64,000 nucleotides of DNA, taken from contig CM064658.1 in the NCBI GenBank assembly GCA_032717465.1, forward strand, positions 720,001 through 784,000, given 5' to 3'. The position numbers were made by a program, and so were the translations under genes. Below are positions 23,393-33,289 of this stretch, one piece after another. Below the pieces are notes generated by a model. The model was not told the DNA's origin, ran no database searches, and saw only the letters and a list, made by a program, of their open reading frames with translations. This DNA is from Coenobita brevimanus (Eukaryota; Arthropoda; Malacostraca; Decapoda; Coenobitidae). The number at the start of each line of letters is the position of its first letter. The first letter of the stretch is position 1.

Positions 23393-26300
23393 TTGAGGAA
23401 CAAACTCTAAGTTTGGAAAGCTTGGTGATAATCATGAATATCATTACAATGTCCGCAGTAATAATACAAGTAAATAAGATTGTGCTGATGATATTAATGG
23501 TAGTGATAACACTGAGGCATAGGATAGTGATGTTGATAATGATGATGCTATATACAGGGCCGTGGTCGAGGTCGTGGACACTTTGTTAATCAAGTTGAGA
23601 TGGAGGAAGAGGATCACACATGCCCAACAGGTGTGGAGAGCTGCACAGGTGATGATGGGCAGGTGTGCAGCAGCCATGGACAGTGCTGGTGTGGACACTG
23701 TCAGTGTGAGGAGGAGTACTACGGCAGCTTCTGTCAGTGTAGTGACCACACTTGTCAGTTGTGAGTGTTTTTAGTGTTTGACTGTGTTTTTGTGTTTTAA
23801 CAGTGTTGAATTAAATGTTTGTGACATCAGTGTGTTGGTATGACTAGTATATAACAGTATGTGAACAAATATGATAATATTAACAGGCATGCTGGTATGA
23901 CCAGTGTATAACAGTATGTGACAAGTATGATAATATTAACAGGCATGCTGGTATGACCAGTGTATGACATTATATGACAAATTTTTAAATAATAACAAGT
24001 GTGCTGGTGACCCAGTCATGCAAGTATGACATGCTGGTATGCCATACCAGGTACAGTGGTGTATTGTGATAAACGTCAGGTACATGTTATAAATATATTA
24101 CTTATGGGGCGATGGGGGGAAAAAAAAGATCCTAAGGCTGTAGTCTAGTGAATTTCTCACTTACAAAGAAAGTCAAAAATAAAATATTAAACTCAAGTTT
24201 ATTTAACTCATTGAGGTGCCTGGATAAATAACATTCCAGCATCTCAGTCTGAAATGATTATTTTTTAAGTGATTCCTATGATACACGACTGGCAAGATAA
24301 TAACAACAGGTATTTTGGTATAAAATAAATATGATGATGTCAGGTGGTGGATGTACAATGGGCATCCTCTGTATGGGACTTTTGACAACACATGTACGAT
24401 GATATGCAATGTGGGGGTCTGAGCAGAGGCCAGGGTAATTGTGTGGGTACTTCTTAAGAGGAAATATTGGTTAAGGGGAATTTTGATAACAGGTATGATG
24501 GTATGCCATGTGGAGGTCCAAGCAGAGGTCAGTGTAGGTGTGGAGGGTGTATGTGTCGTCCTGGGTATGTGGGTGAGTCGTGCGGCTGCCCCACCCACAC
24601 CCACACCTGCAGACCGGAGGGACATGAGGGCGCACACATCTGTTCCAATAAGGGCACCTGCGAGTGTGGGCGATGCAGTTGTGAGGATGGGTTAGCATTA
24701 TTTCCACTTTTTTTTTTTTCATATATATTGCACATTTGTTAATATACGTTTTTGATAGATTTGTTTAGTGCTGATGGCATATTTGTTTGTATTGTATACA
24801 TTTTATGCAGATATGATATTAATGAGTACACAGAGGTTAATGGCCATTGATTGAAGATTTATTTAGTATCCATGCACATTTTCTAGTACTGTACTTCCTT
24901 TACGTTTGATACTGTAGTATATAGTCATTTCATATCTTTCTTTCTGAATGCTTATTTGTAATATAGTATGTAATTATTGCACATATTTTAATATACTTTC
25001 TTGGCATATTTTTTAGTGGTAGTTGCAGTTTAGTTGATATTGATTGCACAGTAATGGGAATAGATTGATTGCACACTTTTTAGTATTGTAATGATCGTAT
25101 TTTTGTTAATACTGTATCAGCTGCACATTCCTCATCTCACAACCACAGTGTCACTTCCTCACAGGTACAAGGGGATGTACTGCGAGGACACTGTGTATGC
25201 AGCTGGTGTGTGTGAGAAGCTGAGGTCATGTGTACTGTGTGTGGCTTACCATCGAGATCTGCCACGCTGCCATCAGTGTCAAGTTGTCCTGGAGGTGGTT
25301 GACAGTCTGGGTGAGAGAGAGAGGGCCGGGGGAGAGGGATGATATAGTCTTAATAGTAGTTGCAACTCCAGGCTTATCTGAATATAAACTTGGCTGCCAG
25401 CTTAAATTCACCTCCTGCAGTCTCTCATCCTCATTTTGGGGGATAGAGAACTAAATGAGAGATATTTGCATACCCAGGTAGTTGAGCCCTCTGGTTATAT
25501 CAGTGCCACCACTTCATGGTGTCCCTCACCAACACCTGGTGTTATAAATAAACAGAAGTGTTTGTTATCCAACTTCTTCCCCTTCCCTTTTCCCACCCCA
25601 ACTCCTGACTATTTTCCAAGTCCTCCCTCACTCTGCCATGCTCCCCCCCCCCCCACCTCACACGCATGTACACCTCTGTTCCCCTTCCTTATTTAGACAC
25701 ACCAGTTGTGCTGCCCCACCCCATCATCTCGTCTTACATTCGTATTCCCATCCACTCCCCACCCACTTTTTACCCAATCTTTTATCCACCTACATCCACT
25801 TCCTAAACCCACACATTTTTCCATCCCTCTCTTCACTCCCCCACCCATACTCATTCCTACCTCCATGATCCACTCCCCATTCCTCTTAGCTCCTCATCTA
25901 TGCCTACTTTCACCCCATCTCCCCACTCTCTAACCTCACCTGCAGTTCACACCTGTGCCAACTTTACGCTTGCACCACCTCATATTTTCTCCTCAGCCTC
26001 CATCTTTCCCCAGCCCATTTTGTAATCCCATCATTCACTCTTATTTCTTTCCTTCCCCTCACACACCTACTATCTAAGCCACACCCATCTCCACCCACCT
26101 GCACCCACTTTCTGACTTGACCACCTCCACCCACAGAACCTTCAATGACGACATGTGTAATGGTGAACTCTGGCTGTATCATGAAGTACTCGTATGTGGC
26201 GTTACCCGACAATGCCTACTCAGTCATGCTGCAGCGGAACCAGGTGAGAGAGAAAGCATGTGCATGTTCACAGAAAAGCTCTAACCCCCCCTCCTTTTTT

Positions 26301-27441
26301 GTGTGTGTGTGTGAAAATAATGACTGAAAAATTAACCAAGCTTTTCATAATTAATTGTATTTCTGAAACACCGATAATGACTATGAAAAATTAACCAAGC
26401 TTTTCATAATTAAATTTCTGAAACCGATTCTGTTTGGAAGAGAAAACTGTTGATTCTGTTTTAATTAGGATATCAAGTATTCTCTTTGCAGGGTATTGTG
26501 ATGGTACACCAGGGTGTTTTATGTTTTTTTTTCATTATGACCACAGTATAGTCTCATGAAATCATTGCATTATTTGTAGTAAATCTCAAAAGATGTGAAT
26601 GTTAATGGTTTCAAGACCAGTTTAAAGTGTTGGTGGTGTCTTTTAGGAGTAACCATATAACCAAATTATGGTGCCTGGTGGTGCCCTTCTGGCTTTCCTT
26701 CTTTCATTCTTTCCTCTTTCTTCTGCCTACAGGTGACTTTACACTCCTCCTTCTGTCTTTCTTTCCTTCATTCTTTCCTCTTCCTTCTGCTTATGGGTGG
26801 CTCTACACTGAGTGACAAGCAAAGTGGTTTCCTGTACACCAGGAAACCATTTAGTATGCTGGGTGGTAACCATATACAATAACCAAATTATGGTGCCTGG
26901 TGGTTTAGTGCGTAATTAAGGTGCTCCAATTGGATTGAGCCTGTGTAGGTCTGTATCCAAAGGGTGGTTGGGGTTTATTGCCCACATAATGCCACTCAGG
27001 GATAAGTGATGCTGGTCACTCTCATCTTAAATGTCAGGACCAGTTTGCCCAGCCCTGGGCTTCCATGCCCCTCATGGGGCAACACTGGATTAGATGATGA
27101 ATGAATGAAAAGTTCTTTTGTGGGAATGAATGAAAAATACTTTTGTGGGTATCTCATCATCATCAACTAATCCTGTGTTGCCCCATAAGGTGTGTAGGAG
27201 CCTGGGGCTAGGCAAGTTGGTCCTGACATTTAAGATAAGAGTGACCAGCCTCACTCATCCCTGAGTGGCATACTTTTGTGGGTACAATTTGCTAAATTCT
27301 TACTTTCCAAATGTCACTTTAAAGGAATAGCTCTGTCTTGGTCTCCAGCTTATCACATACAATTTTAAATGGCATTCAAATTGCATTTTTACTTAGGATT
27401 TATTTTTGCTTCCCCAGGAGTGTCCCCCTCAGATCGAGTGA
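21290..27441 (+). CDS. Secreted integrin-beta-like protein (3 I-EGF modules + beta-tail), 8 exons, 381 codons
   Basis: Eight exons join in phase. Residues 1-22 form a signal peptide. Residues 25-175 are a low-complexity linker (E-E-R-R-R-L-R-E-E-R-R then an acidic stretch, then GRGRGRG). Cysteine-rich integrin EGF modules follow: Cys178-222 (C-S-S-H-G-Q-C-W-C-G-H-C-Q-C ... Y-Y-G-S-F-C-Q-C), Cys222-263 (C-R-C-G-G-C-M-C-R-P-G-Y-V-G-E-S-C-G-C) and Cys263-296 (C-S-N-K-G-T-C-E-C-G-R-C-S-C). Residues 296-376 match an integrin beta tail (C-x5-C-x2-C, paired C-x-x-C, C-x6-C, E-C-P). The frame stops five codons after E-C-P, where integrins enter the membrane. No PSI, hybrid or betaI domain and no transmembrane segment, so it is not a normal integrin subunit. 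ITGBL1-like secreted proteins are the nearest concept known to me. Matrix or receptor-decoy function is only an inference. Confidence 0.87.
21403..21541 (-). mobile_element. LINE 3' tail fragment in intron 1
   Basis: Minus-strand reading W-Y-M-R-D-G-C-V-S-W-E-Q-G-N-E-M-A-G-D-R-A then W-K-Q-F-V-C-G-H-P, closely matching the tail at 36330-36400. It ends in GATA-like repeats. Confidence 0.75.
21996..22045 (+). pseudogene. Ghost copy of integrin-like exon 2, 5' end
   Basis: CAGTACGGACAACAAATGGA and CTCTGAGG match the start of exon 2 (CACAGACGACAAATGAACTC, TGAAGG), about 158 bases upstream of the real exon. It is preceded by its own CACACAG but no good pyrimidine tract. An ATT microsatellite (22055-22110) separates ghost and exon. 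Confidence 0.75.
22157..22373 (+). CDS. Integrin-beta-like exon 2, charged linker
   Basis: 217 bases: AG completing Glu, 71 codons (VHHRRQMNSEGHRGGGVRL to RQARMER), two bases of Arg. Acceptor TATTCCAG, donor GTGAGA. Gly/Ala/Met-rich then a helical-looking R/E run. No known domain. Confidence 0.8.
22374..22680 (+). repeat. Purine array and ghost 3' end of exon 2
   Basis: About 55-60-base units of GGGATGGGAGAGAGGAAGG and AATGAGTGAGAAAG. At 22640-22668 the exon-2 end recurs (AGATAGGTCAGGATGAAGAG AAG versus AGACAGGCTAGGATGGAGAG AAG), followed by a full donor GTGAGC. Confidence 0.8.
22950..23020 (+). pseudogene. Two ghost copies of the exon-3 acceptor
   Basis: CTTGTCATATTACAG/AGGAGC (at 22965) and TTTGTCATATTACAG/AGAGGGGCAACGG (at 22995) copy the true CTTGTCATATTTCAG/AGAGGAGCGTCGTC at 23091. 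The second goes on with GTTAGAAGTAG for GTCAGAAGCAG. Both keep intact AG acceptors. A (TG)n array lies between the second and the real exon. Confidence 0.85.
23092..23272 (+). CDS. Integrin-beta-like exon 3
   Basis: 181 bases: one base completing Arg, 60 codons (EERRRQKQDSRR to TDRVQGFRGG), phase 0 end. Acceptor CATATTTCAG, donor GTGAGT. Basic start, acidic middle (D-E-I-G-E-E-E-V-V-D), then a hydrophobic helix-like stretch W-L-R-A-N-L-S-S-L-W. No family recognised. Confidence 0.82.
23345..23390. repeat. (TG)n microsatellite in intron 3
   Basis: About 22 TG units. A GAT/AAT-rich degenerate stretch runs from there to exon 4. Confidence 0.95.
23558..23760 (+). CDS. Integrin-beta-like exon 4, first I-EGF
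   Basis: 203 bases, 67 codons plus two bases of Leu. GRGRGRG, an acidic E-E-E-D, then C-P-T-G-V-E-S-C ... C-S-S-H-G-Q-C-W-C-G-H-C-Q-C ... Y-Y-G-S-F-C-Q-C, the eight-cysteine integrin EGF pattern with C-x-C-x-x-C-x-C core. Donor GTGAGT. Confidence 0.92.
23826..24050 (+). repeat. About 56-bp minisatellite resembling the exon-5 boundary
   Basis: Units AACAGGCATGCTGGTATGAC CAGTGTATAACAGTATGTGA, repeated about four times with decay. They resemble AACAG/GTATGATGGTATGCCATGTG at the exon-5 acceptor. Confidence 0.75.
24379..24450 (+). pseudogene. Ghost copy of exon 5, 5' end
   Basis: CTTTTGACAACACATGTACG then ATGATATGCAATGTGGGGGT and CTGAGCAGAGGCCAGGGTAA track the real TTTTGATAACAGGTATGATGGTATGCCATGTGGAGGTCC... 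closely for about 65 bases. The AG is changed (AACACATG), so this copy cannot act as an acceptor. Confidence 0.8.
24493..24690 (+). CDS. Integrin-beta-like exon 5, I-EGF 2 and 3
   Basis: 198 bases: one base of Leu, 65 codons, two bases of Gly. Contains G-Q-C-R-C-G-G-C-M-C-R-P-G-Y-V-G-E-S-C-G-C and G-T-C-E-C-G-R-C-S-C. The donor GTTAGC is weak but phase with exon 6 requires it. Confidence 0.92.
24691..25164. other. Intron 5, AT-rich, no gene
   Basis: Loose repetition of ATTGCACA, TTTTTAGTATTGTA and TTGATATTGATTG words at roughly 60-base spacing; no clear exon ghost. Confidence 0.55.
25165..25310 (+). CDS. Integrin-beta-like exon 6, beta-tail part 1
   Basis: 146 bases: one base of Gly, 48 codons (YKGMYCEDTVYAAGVCEKLR SCVLCVAYHR to VVDSL), one base of Glu. 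Cysteines 296, 306, 312, 315, 325, 328 follow the integrin beta-tail order. Acceptor CTTCCTCACAG, donor GTGAGA. Confidence 0.9.
25311..26136. other. Intron 6: repeat F fragment and 550-base pyrimidine tract
   Basis: 25370-25545 holds a recurring GTTATATCAGTGCCACCAC element, also at 30760 and, in shorter form, at 44160. From about 25560 to the acceptor the sequence is C/T/A-rich with CCCACC and TCCACCC words that repeat the acceptor context CACCTCCACCCACAG. Confidence 0.7.
26137..26243 (+). CDS. Integrin-beta-like exon 7, beta-tail part 2
   Basis: 107 bases: two bases of Glu, 35 codons (PSMTTCVMVNSGCIMKYSYV to MLQRNQ), phase 0 end; donor GTGAGA. Cys345 and Cys352 match the last beta-tail disulphide region. 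Confidence 0.9.
26310..26425. repeat. Tandem pair of about 60 bp in intron 7
   Basis: Two copies of AAAATTAACCAAGCTTTTCA TAATTAA followed by TTTCTGAAAC. Confidence 0.9.
26640..27110. mobile_element. SINE-like composite element in intron 7
   Basis: Contains GGTTTCCTGTACACCAGGAAACC (a hairpin), CATATAACCAAATTATG, then GGTGGTTTAGTGCGTAATTA AGG, resembling a tRNA A box, and GGGTTTATTGCCCACATAAT, ending in GGATTAGATGATGAATGAAT. The whole composite reappears in inverse order at 42585-42965. A partial inverse copy follows at 27145-27270. A tRNA-derived origin is suggestive only. Confidence 0.65.
27418..27441 (+). CDS. Integrin-beta-like exon 8, last codons and stop
   Basis: Acceptor TTTTGCTTCCCCAG; ECPPQIE then TGA. 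E-C-P is where integrin beta ectodomains end, so the stop removes exactly the membrane part. After TGA the frame stays open for about 59 codons. Confidence 0.8.
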   Translation, partial: ECPPQIE

Positions 27442-27519
27442 GAGGACACTGAACACCGCAGGAAAGATATGGCTACATCTATACCTGAATATTTACTCAT
27501 TAGCCATTATGATATCATA

Positions 27520-30065
27520 GTTGCCCTTTTTATGTCAGGCTTTACTTTTATCATGTCAGATTTACAGTATTTCCCAGTTTATTCAGTGCCATATTTACTT
27601 TTTCAGGCTACTTTTTAAAATGTCAGACTTATACTTTAATATCAGACTTACCCTTCAATATCAAACAGCCACAAAATCAGACGTCCTTTGATATTAAGCA
27701 GAACGTTTAGTCCATGTGAAGATTATCGTTTTCATGTCAGAGTTACCCTTTTTCAGCATTTTTCATATCAGCCTTATCTCTGCCAGCCTTAACATTATCC
27801 ATATCATGTCAGGTTTGTACTTTTTCATGTCATATTGTGCCTTTTTCATGGTAGATTTAGGGGATCTTTCATGACAGCCATTGTTTCTTGTCTGAGTTAG
27901 CATTTCTCATATTATTTTTGTTGACTTTTCTATGCCAGACTTGTACTCTTCATGTCAGACTTATTTTGTGTATGTTTATTATTTGCATTAGACAACCTTT
28001 ATATATATATATATTTTTTTTTTCCTCTCATGCCAGATTTGCAGAATATTATTTCATATGATACAGTATATACTTATACTTTTTCATAACAGATGTAGTG
28101 TTTATATCAAATTTAGCATTTTTCATTTCAGACCTATTTTCATGACTTAATAATTCTTCAGATTTAGTCTTTTTCATGTCAAAGTTATCATTTTTTTACA
28201 TCACACATGGAAGCTTCAACCTTTCATGTCAGACGTACTGGTATAAGTAGCCTTTTTTTATGTAGACTTGGGCTTCTATTCTCGTTGGGTGAGGAAACTC
28301 CTGAACACTTCTTCCTTACCTATTTATTTTTGGATATGGCTGACTATAGTCACAGTGCGTGACTCTAAGGTTGTTATTATCGTGCCCTGGCAACCTACCA
28401 CTCAACAGTGCATCTGATTTCATGTATAATATGAGACGTCTGTGATTTGTGTATAATATGTTCATGTATAGTAATATTCGTGTATAGTATATTCGTGCAT
28501 AATAATATGAATTGTGTATACTGTAATATGATACAAAATCGGATGCACTTTTGAATGGTAGGTTGCCAGGGTATGATAATGACAACCTCAGTCGTATGCC
28601 ATGACTATAGTATTGTTTTGTATGATTTAAGTAGTAAGGAAGAGGACAGCAAGGTGTGATAAAATAAATCGCATAGGAAGAGGTGTTAGGGAGGTTCCGT
28701 AACCAACGAGAATACAGGTCATGGAATTCAATTTTTCAGACATAGCCTTCCTTAGTAGATAGGGTGGGAAAGGAGATCTGGATGATGATGATAAACCCCT
28801 TCAGTCTTGTCATATCTAATTTTCTTGTTACACCCAGACAATTTTATATAGCTTAGGAGAAATTTTTTTGAGTTTCAGGCAATTGACATAACATTCATTT
28901 ACCCCTTTACAACATATGGTCTTCCTTAATTGAGTAAAATTTGTGGTAGCAAGAATATCATAACAACAACTGATTGAAAAGACTGACATCAGACATAATA
29001 TTTCATGTAATTTCAGTATCAGTCCTTGCTCATATCAGGTTGTGGTAGTTTTATCTTTTTTTCTATATGTGACTTGTACATTATAAACTACCATGATGAC
29101 ACATTAATTTAGCTTATGTTTCCTTCCTCCAGCCTAAGTCATTCAAATTAGGGGTACTTCTTGCAGTGAAGGAGTTATTTATAACCAAAACAAATCTCTC
29201 TAATTCAAAAAGTCTCTTGTAAGGTGAATGAAATTGTATGGAGATAGCAAAGTATAATAAAAATGCAGCACCAGTTGAATGGGTAAAACCTCAATTATTT
29301 TCATGTCATTTTTAGCATTTTTAAAATCAGGCTGTTGATTTAATATCACTGGCTTTTTTTAATGCCAGTTTTATCCTTTTTCATGTCAGACTTAGATTAT
29401 CACAGCTTTTTTCATTTCAAGCTGTTATATATATATATATATATATATACGTATGTATAATATATATATATATTTATTTCATACCAAACATAAGTTCTAC
29501 CTTTTCATTTGAGATTTAATTTTATGTCGGGTATAAGCTCTACTATATGATGTTGGACTTAAGCTGTACCTCCTCGTTTCAGACTTTTTTTTATTAATAA
29601 TATTGTTTTATAAGCTCTAACAGACTTAGCTCACCACCTCATTTAGTCTTACACCCTGCTTCTTGATTTTAGGCTTAAGCTGTACATTGTTTCATACATA
29701 ATTATGCTTTGGTTCTTCATTACAGACATAAGCTCTGCTTCATTTCAGACTTACACTCTGTTTCAGACTTAACCTGTGCTTCATTTCAGACTTAAGCTCA
29801 GCTTCATTTCAGACTTACACTGATTTTTCATTTCAGATTTAAGCTCTGCATCATTTCAGACTTGAGCTCTACCATATTTCAGATTGAGGCTCTGTTTCAT
29901 TTTAGGCTTAAGCTCTACATCCACATTTCAGACTGAAGCTCTGCTTCTTCATTTTGATTTTGAGCTCAAACACTTAAACTTTCTTTTTTCATGTCAGTTT
30001 TCAGCTTTTATTGATGGCAGACAGTCTTCATAAGTATCAGACTTTGCCAGACATTGTATCAGGTA
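27520..30065. repeat. Degenerate CATGTCAGACTTA-type array, about 2.5 kb
   Basis: More than fifty loose copies of T(n)CATGTCAGACTTA and, from 29690, of GCTCTGCTTCATTTCAGACTTA-like units (about 20-22 bases). Each looks like a pyrimidine tract plus CAG acceptor. It probably overlaps the 3' UTR of the integrin-beta-like gene. Interrupted by (TA)n at about 29429-29473 and some MITE scraps (28655-28800, 29100-29300). Confidence 0.75.
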
Positions 30066-30079
30066 ACAAAAACAGTATA

Positions 30080-30235
30080 TCAGAGTAGGAGGCGAGGTAG
30101 GCCAAGGAGAAGGTGGAGAGATATGGTGGATGAGTGTGTGAGGAAGAGAGGTTTGGAAGTCGGTGAGGCTAGGGAACTGACAGATCGAGCTGGCTGGATG
30201 AATTTTGTGAGGAGAGGTGGATGATCAGGGATTTT
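30080..30235 (+). mobile_element. LINE tail fragment
   Basis: Reads R-R-R-G-R-P-R-R-R-W-R-D-M-V-D-E-C-V then R-G-L-E-V-G-E-A, ending in a stop. The G-R-P-x-x-R-W tail of LINE reverse transcriptases, 5'-truncated. Confidence 0.75.
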
Positions 30236-33200
30236 TGGCACCCCTTTTTAACGTGGTAGCGGCTTGATTGACTCTTTCGGATACGATTATGTGAAGCTAC
30301 AGAATGTGGTGAATGTTTTGGGCATATCTGATAGAGCCAGGATTCTGGGGGCTTGAATGATTAGTGAATGGAAGCGTGGCACATTGGATTGGGCAATTTT
30401 GGGCTGTCTGGACATTGCTACTCCTCACCCTGCCCTTGGGGGGGAAAGGAGGTCCGGATGATGATGATGATGACTAGTAAACTGTTTTGGGGTCATATTC
30501 TGGCTAACTTAGGATGCTACGTGGCAACTCTTCGTCAGCAATTTATCATGCACACTATATCTTAACATTTTTTTGTACATCGTTTGTATTTTACTGATAT
30601 CATCATGTTAGGCTCCTGGTTTATCTGTAATGTAAACCTGGTGAACTGCAGACTTAAGCTGCCCCTATCCTACACTCCACTAACCTCCTTTCGGGTGACA
30701 GAGAAGTACCTGTAGTTGAAGGATGGTTGTGTGACCAGGCAATTAACATGGCCAGTTATATCAGTGCCACCACATGAAGGCATTCCTCTCCAGCATCATT
30801 TCATTGTAAAATACATAATAACATACACATGAATAATTATGTGTCACACTTAATATTTTGTTGTATGTTATTTAAATGCTGCTGATTTAGACATTCTTTG
30901 CTTAAGTAACATACATAAGAACATCAGCTTGCCATATTGACATTCATTCTTTTCCAGTGCATTATTTTTTTCCTTATTAAACATTAGCATACTTTGTTTG
31001 AATAGCATACAGGAGAATTATTATCCATTCATCCATCCATTATCCAGTCCTACATTGCCCCATGGGGAGCATAGGAGCCTGGGGCTAGGCAGTTGGTCCT
31101 GACATTTAAGATGAGAGTGACCAGCCTCACTCATCCCTGAGTGGCATTACATGAGCAATCAACTCTAACCACCCCTTGGATTAAACCTTCACGGCTCATA
31201 TAATGTGTGTTATTAAATCTTTTGATTGTTTAATACAGTACTCATTTTATTTGTGCTGTTTTTGGACACTTTTCTTTGGCTTAGGATTTTTTTTTCTTGA
31301 GGTGTTAGTTATAGCCATCATTAACTCCTCTACTAAGGCCCTGCATTTAAAAAGAAAGTCATCAGGAGAGAGCAGGAATAAAATATGACATCTTCTGACT
31401 GAAGGTGCCAGATGAGGAAATCATAAATTATAATCTGTTACAGTCGCAATCATAACAGTTACATTATTGGTAATAGTTTTTCAAAGTATCTACAGGGTAA
31501 TCATAATTTGAATACATCCAAAATGTAATGATCATGATGTATGTGTATTATACCAAATACGGTACTGCAAATATCATCACCATCATCATCCAATCCAGTG
31601 TTGCCCCATGAGGAGCGTAGGAGGGTGCAAATAATATTTATAATACATTCAGGTTGAGAGAATTTTTGAACCAAGGTGTTATAAATTTGTAATAACACTT
31701 TGGTGGTGGAGAGAACGCTCTCATGAGGCGGCATCAGGATAATCCTGCAGCTAAACTGCCCATTTTTATAACGTCTCAGTGTTCTCCATATCCCCCCAGA
31801 GGAAGATGGTAGACTGCAGGATGAGGGCAATTTCAGCCTGCAGTCCCAGGTTCATGTTCTGATGAGCCTGGGACCACAACAACCCTTTCACTGCAAGAAG
31901 TGTCTGGTTAGCTAAATTTGCCTGGCAGTGGAACAAATAGAATAAAAGGTGTCATGGTACTAAATGGATTAATGGACATTTTCAGCCTTTCCCCGATGAT
32001 GAGTAAAATTGTTTGGGAATAGCAGTAGTTATAGAATTAAAAATCAACATTGTAGTGAAGGGGTTTAAGTACAGCAAGGTAGAGAAAACTTTTGTGCCAG
32101 ATTGTACGAGTGATTCGCCCAGGCTACTTTTATTTTTTCCTCCCGAGGTTTATCACTGGTAGGAAATGAACTGGAGAGAGAGAGGAGAGGGGCAGGTGGA
32201 GGGGACAGAAAGGAAAAGGGAGAGGAGGAAGTGTAAAGGGAGGAGAGAGAAAGAAATGGGGGAGAGGGAAGGGAGAGAATAAAGAGGGGAAAAAGGATGA
32301 AGGAGGAGAAGGGGGGAAAAGAGAGGAGGAAGGAGGTGCAGCGGGAGGGGAAATAGAATGGGGAAATAGGAATGGGAGGGAGAGAAGGAAGGAAAGGGGA
32401 TAAGGGAGAAGTAGGGAAAGAGAGGAGAGGCTGATAGGTGCAGCAAAAGGAGAAGTAAAGGGAATGAGGAAAAAAGAAATGGGGAGAGAATAAACAAGAG
32501 GGATGAGAGAAGGGATACAGGAAGTGTTGCGAGAAGAAAGAGGAAGAGGAGGTTGGTTGTGGTGATGCGAATTTTTAAAATGAATTTCCTGAAGTTGCTG
32601 GAAACCAATGAAAAAACATGTTTAACTGGTATGTTGAGTCTAGGTCGTTCCCTGCGTAAAGTCAGTGGCTCGGCTGACGTTGGGCTTCCATGAAATATGC
32701 CTGGTTACCCCAAATCTTTAGGGGTTATCCTGAAACCTTAAAAAGTTATTGGGATTTCGCATAAAGATCACACCGTGGCTGTCCCCCTATTTCATATCCT
32801 TGCCACCCCAAATAAATGACTGCCTTAGACACAACTGCCAGAGTTTATGGTGATATAGAATTATGCCTACTGCCTCTGTTAGGAAAGAAGTGAGAAGGGT
32901 AGTGCTATGGTAGCTGCTGTTAAACTACCATCAGGTTCAGTTTTGCCACGAACATCCATTTTTATATTGCAGGTTGAGGTACGATATGCTGGGACTTGGT
33001 CGTAGGTTTGTGAATAACTCGAGCAAAAAGTGCGACATATTTAAAATACAGTTGGATTTCTTGTCCCTGTACGGTGAAAACATTTTTCAAATGGAAGTTG
33101 ATATCGGGGAGGCTGCATGGCGGAGAGATGGAGGAGGGGGAGGGGTCGGATGAATTTCATTTTTATTGCATATTATGAAGGAGCTTCGTATATGCACATA

Positions 33201-33289
33201 TAGTAGTTGGAGAAAACTTGTTTATATTTATGAAACCTGTGGAATAGCAGAGATTTGTCTTAGATATACGTTACTTTAAATATATTTAT
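30236..33289. other. Intergenic, no gene seen; SINE-like and purine-rich segments
   Basis: A SINE-like copy at 31030-31195 (CCTGACATTTAAGATGAGAG, TCATCCCTGAGTGGCATTA) with a scrap at 31575-31620, repeat F at 30605-30800, family-B words at 31310 and 31990, and an almost pure purine stretch at 32165-32545. Long frames in the purine stretch are artefacts. Confidence 0.6.

Noticed and set aside
27418..27620. Cytoplasmic NPxY-type tail of a membrane integrin
   Set aside because: No N-P-x-Y, D-R-R-E or similar tail motif was found in any frame downstream; the protein is treated as secreted.
32153..32608. 151-codon Leu/Pro/Ser/Phe-rich frame on the minus strand
   Set aside because: It translates a nearly pure purine/pyrimidine stretch; low complexity.
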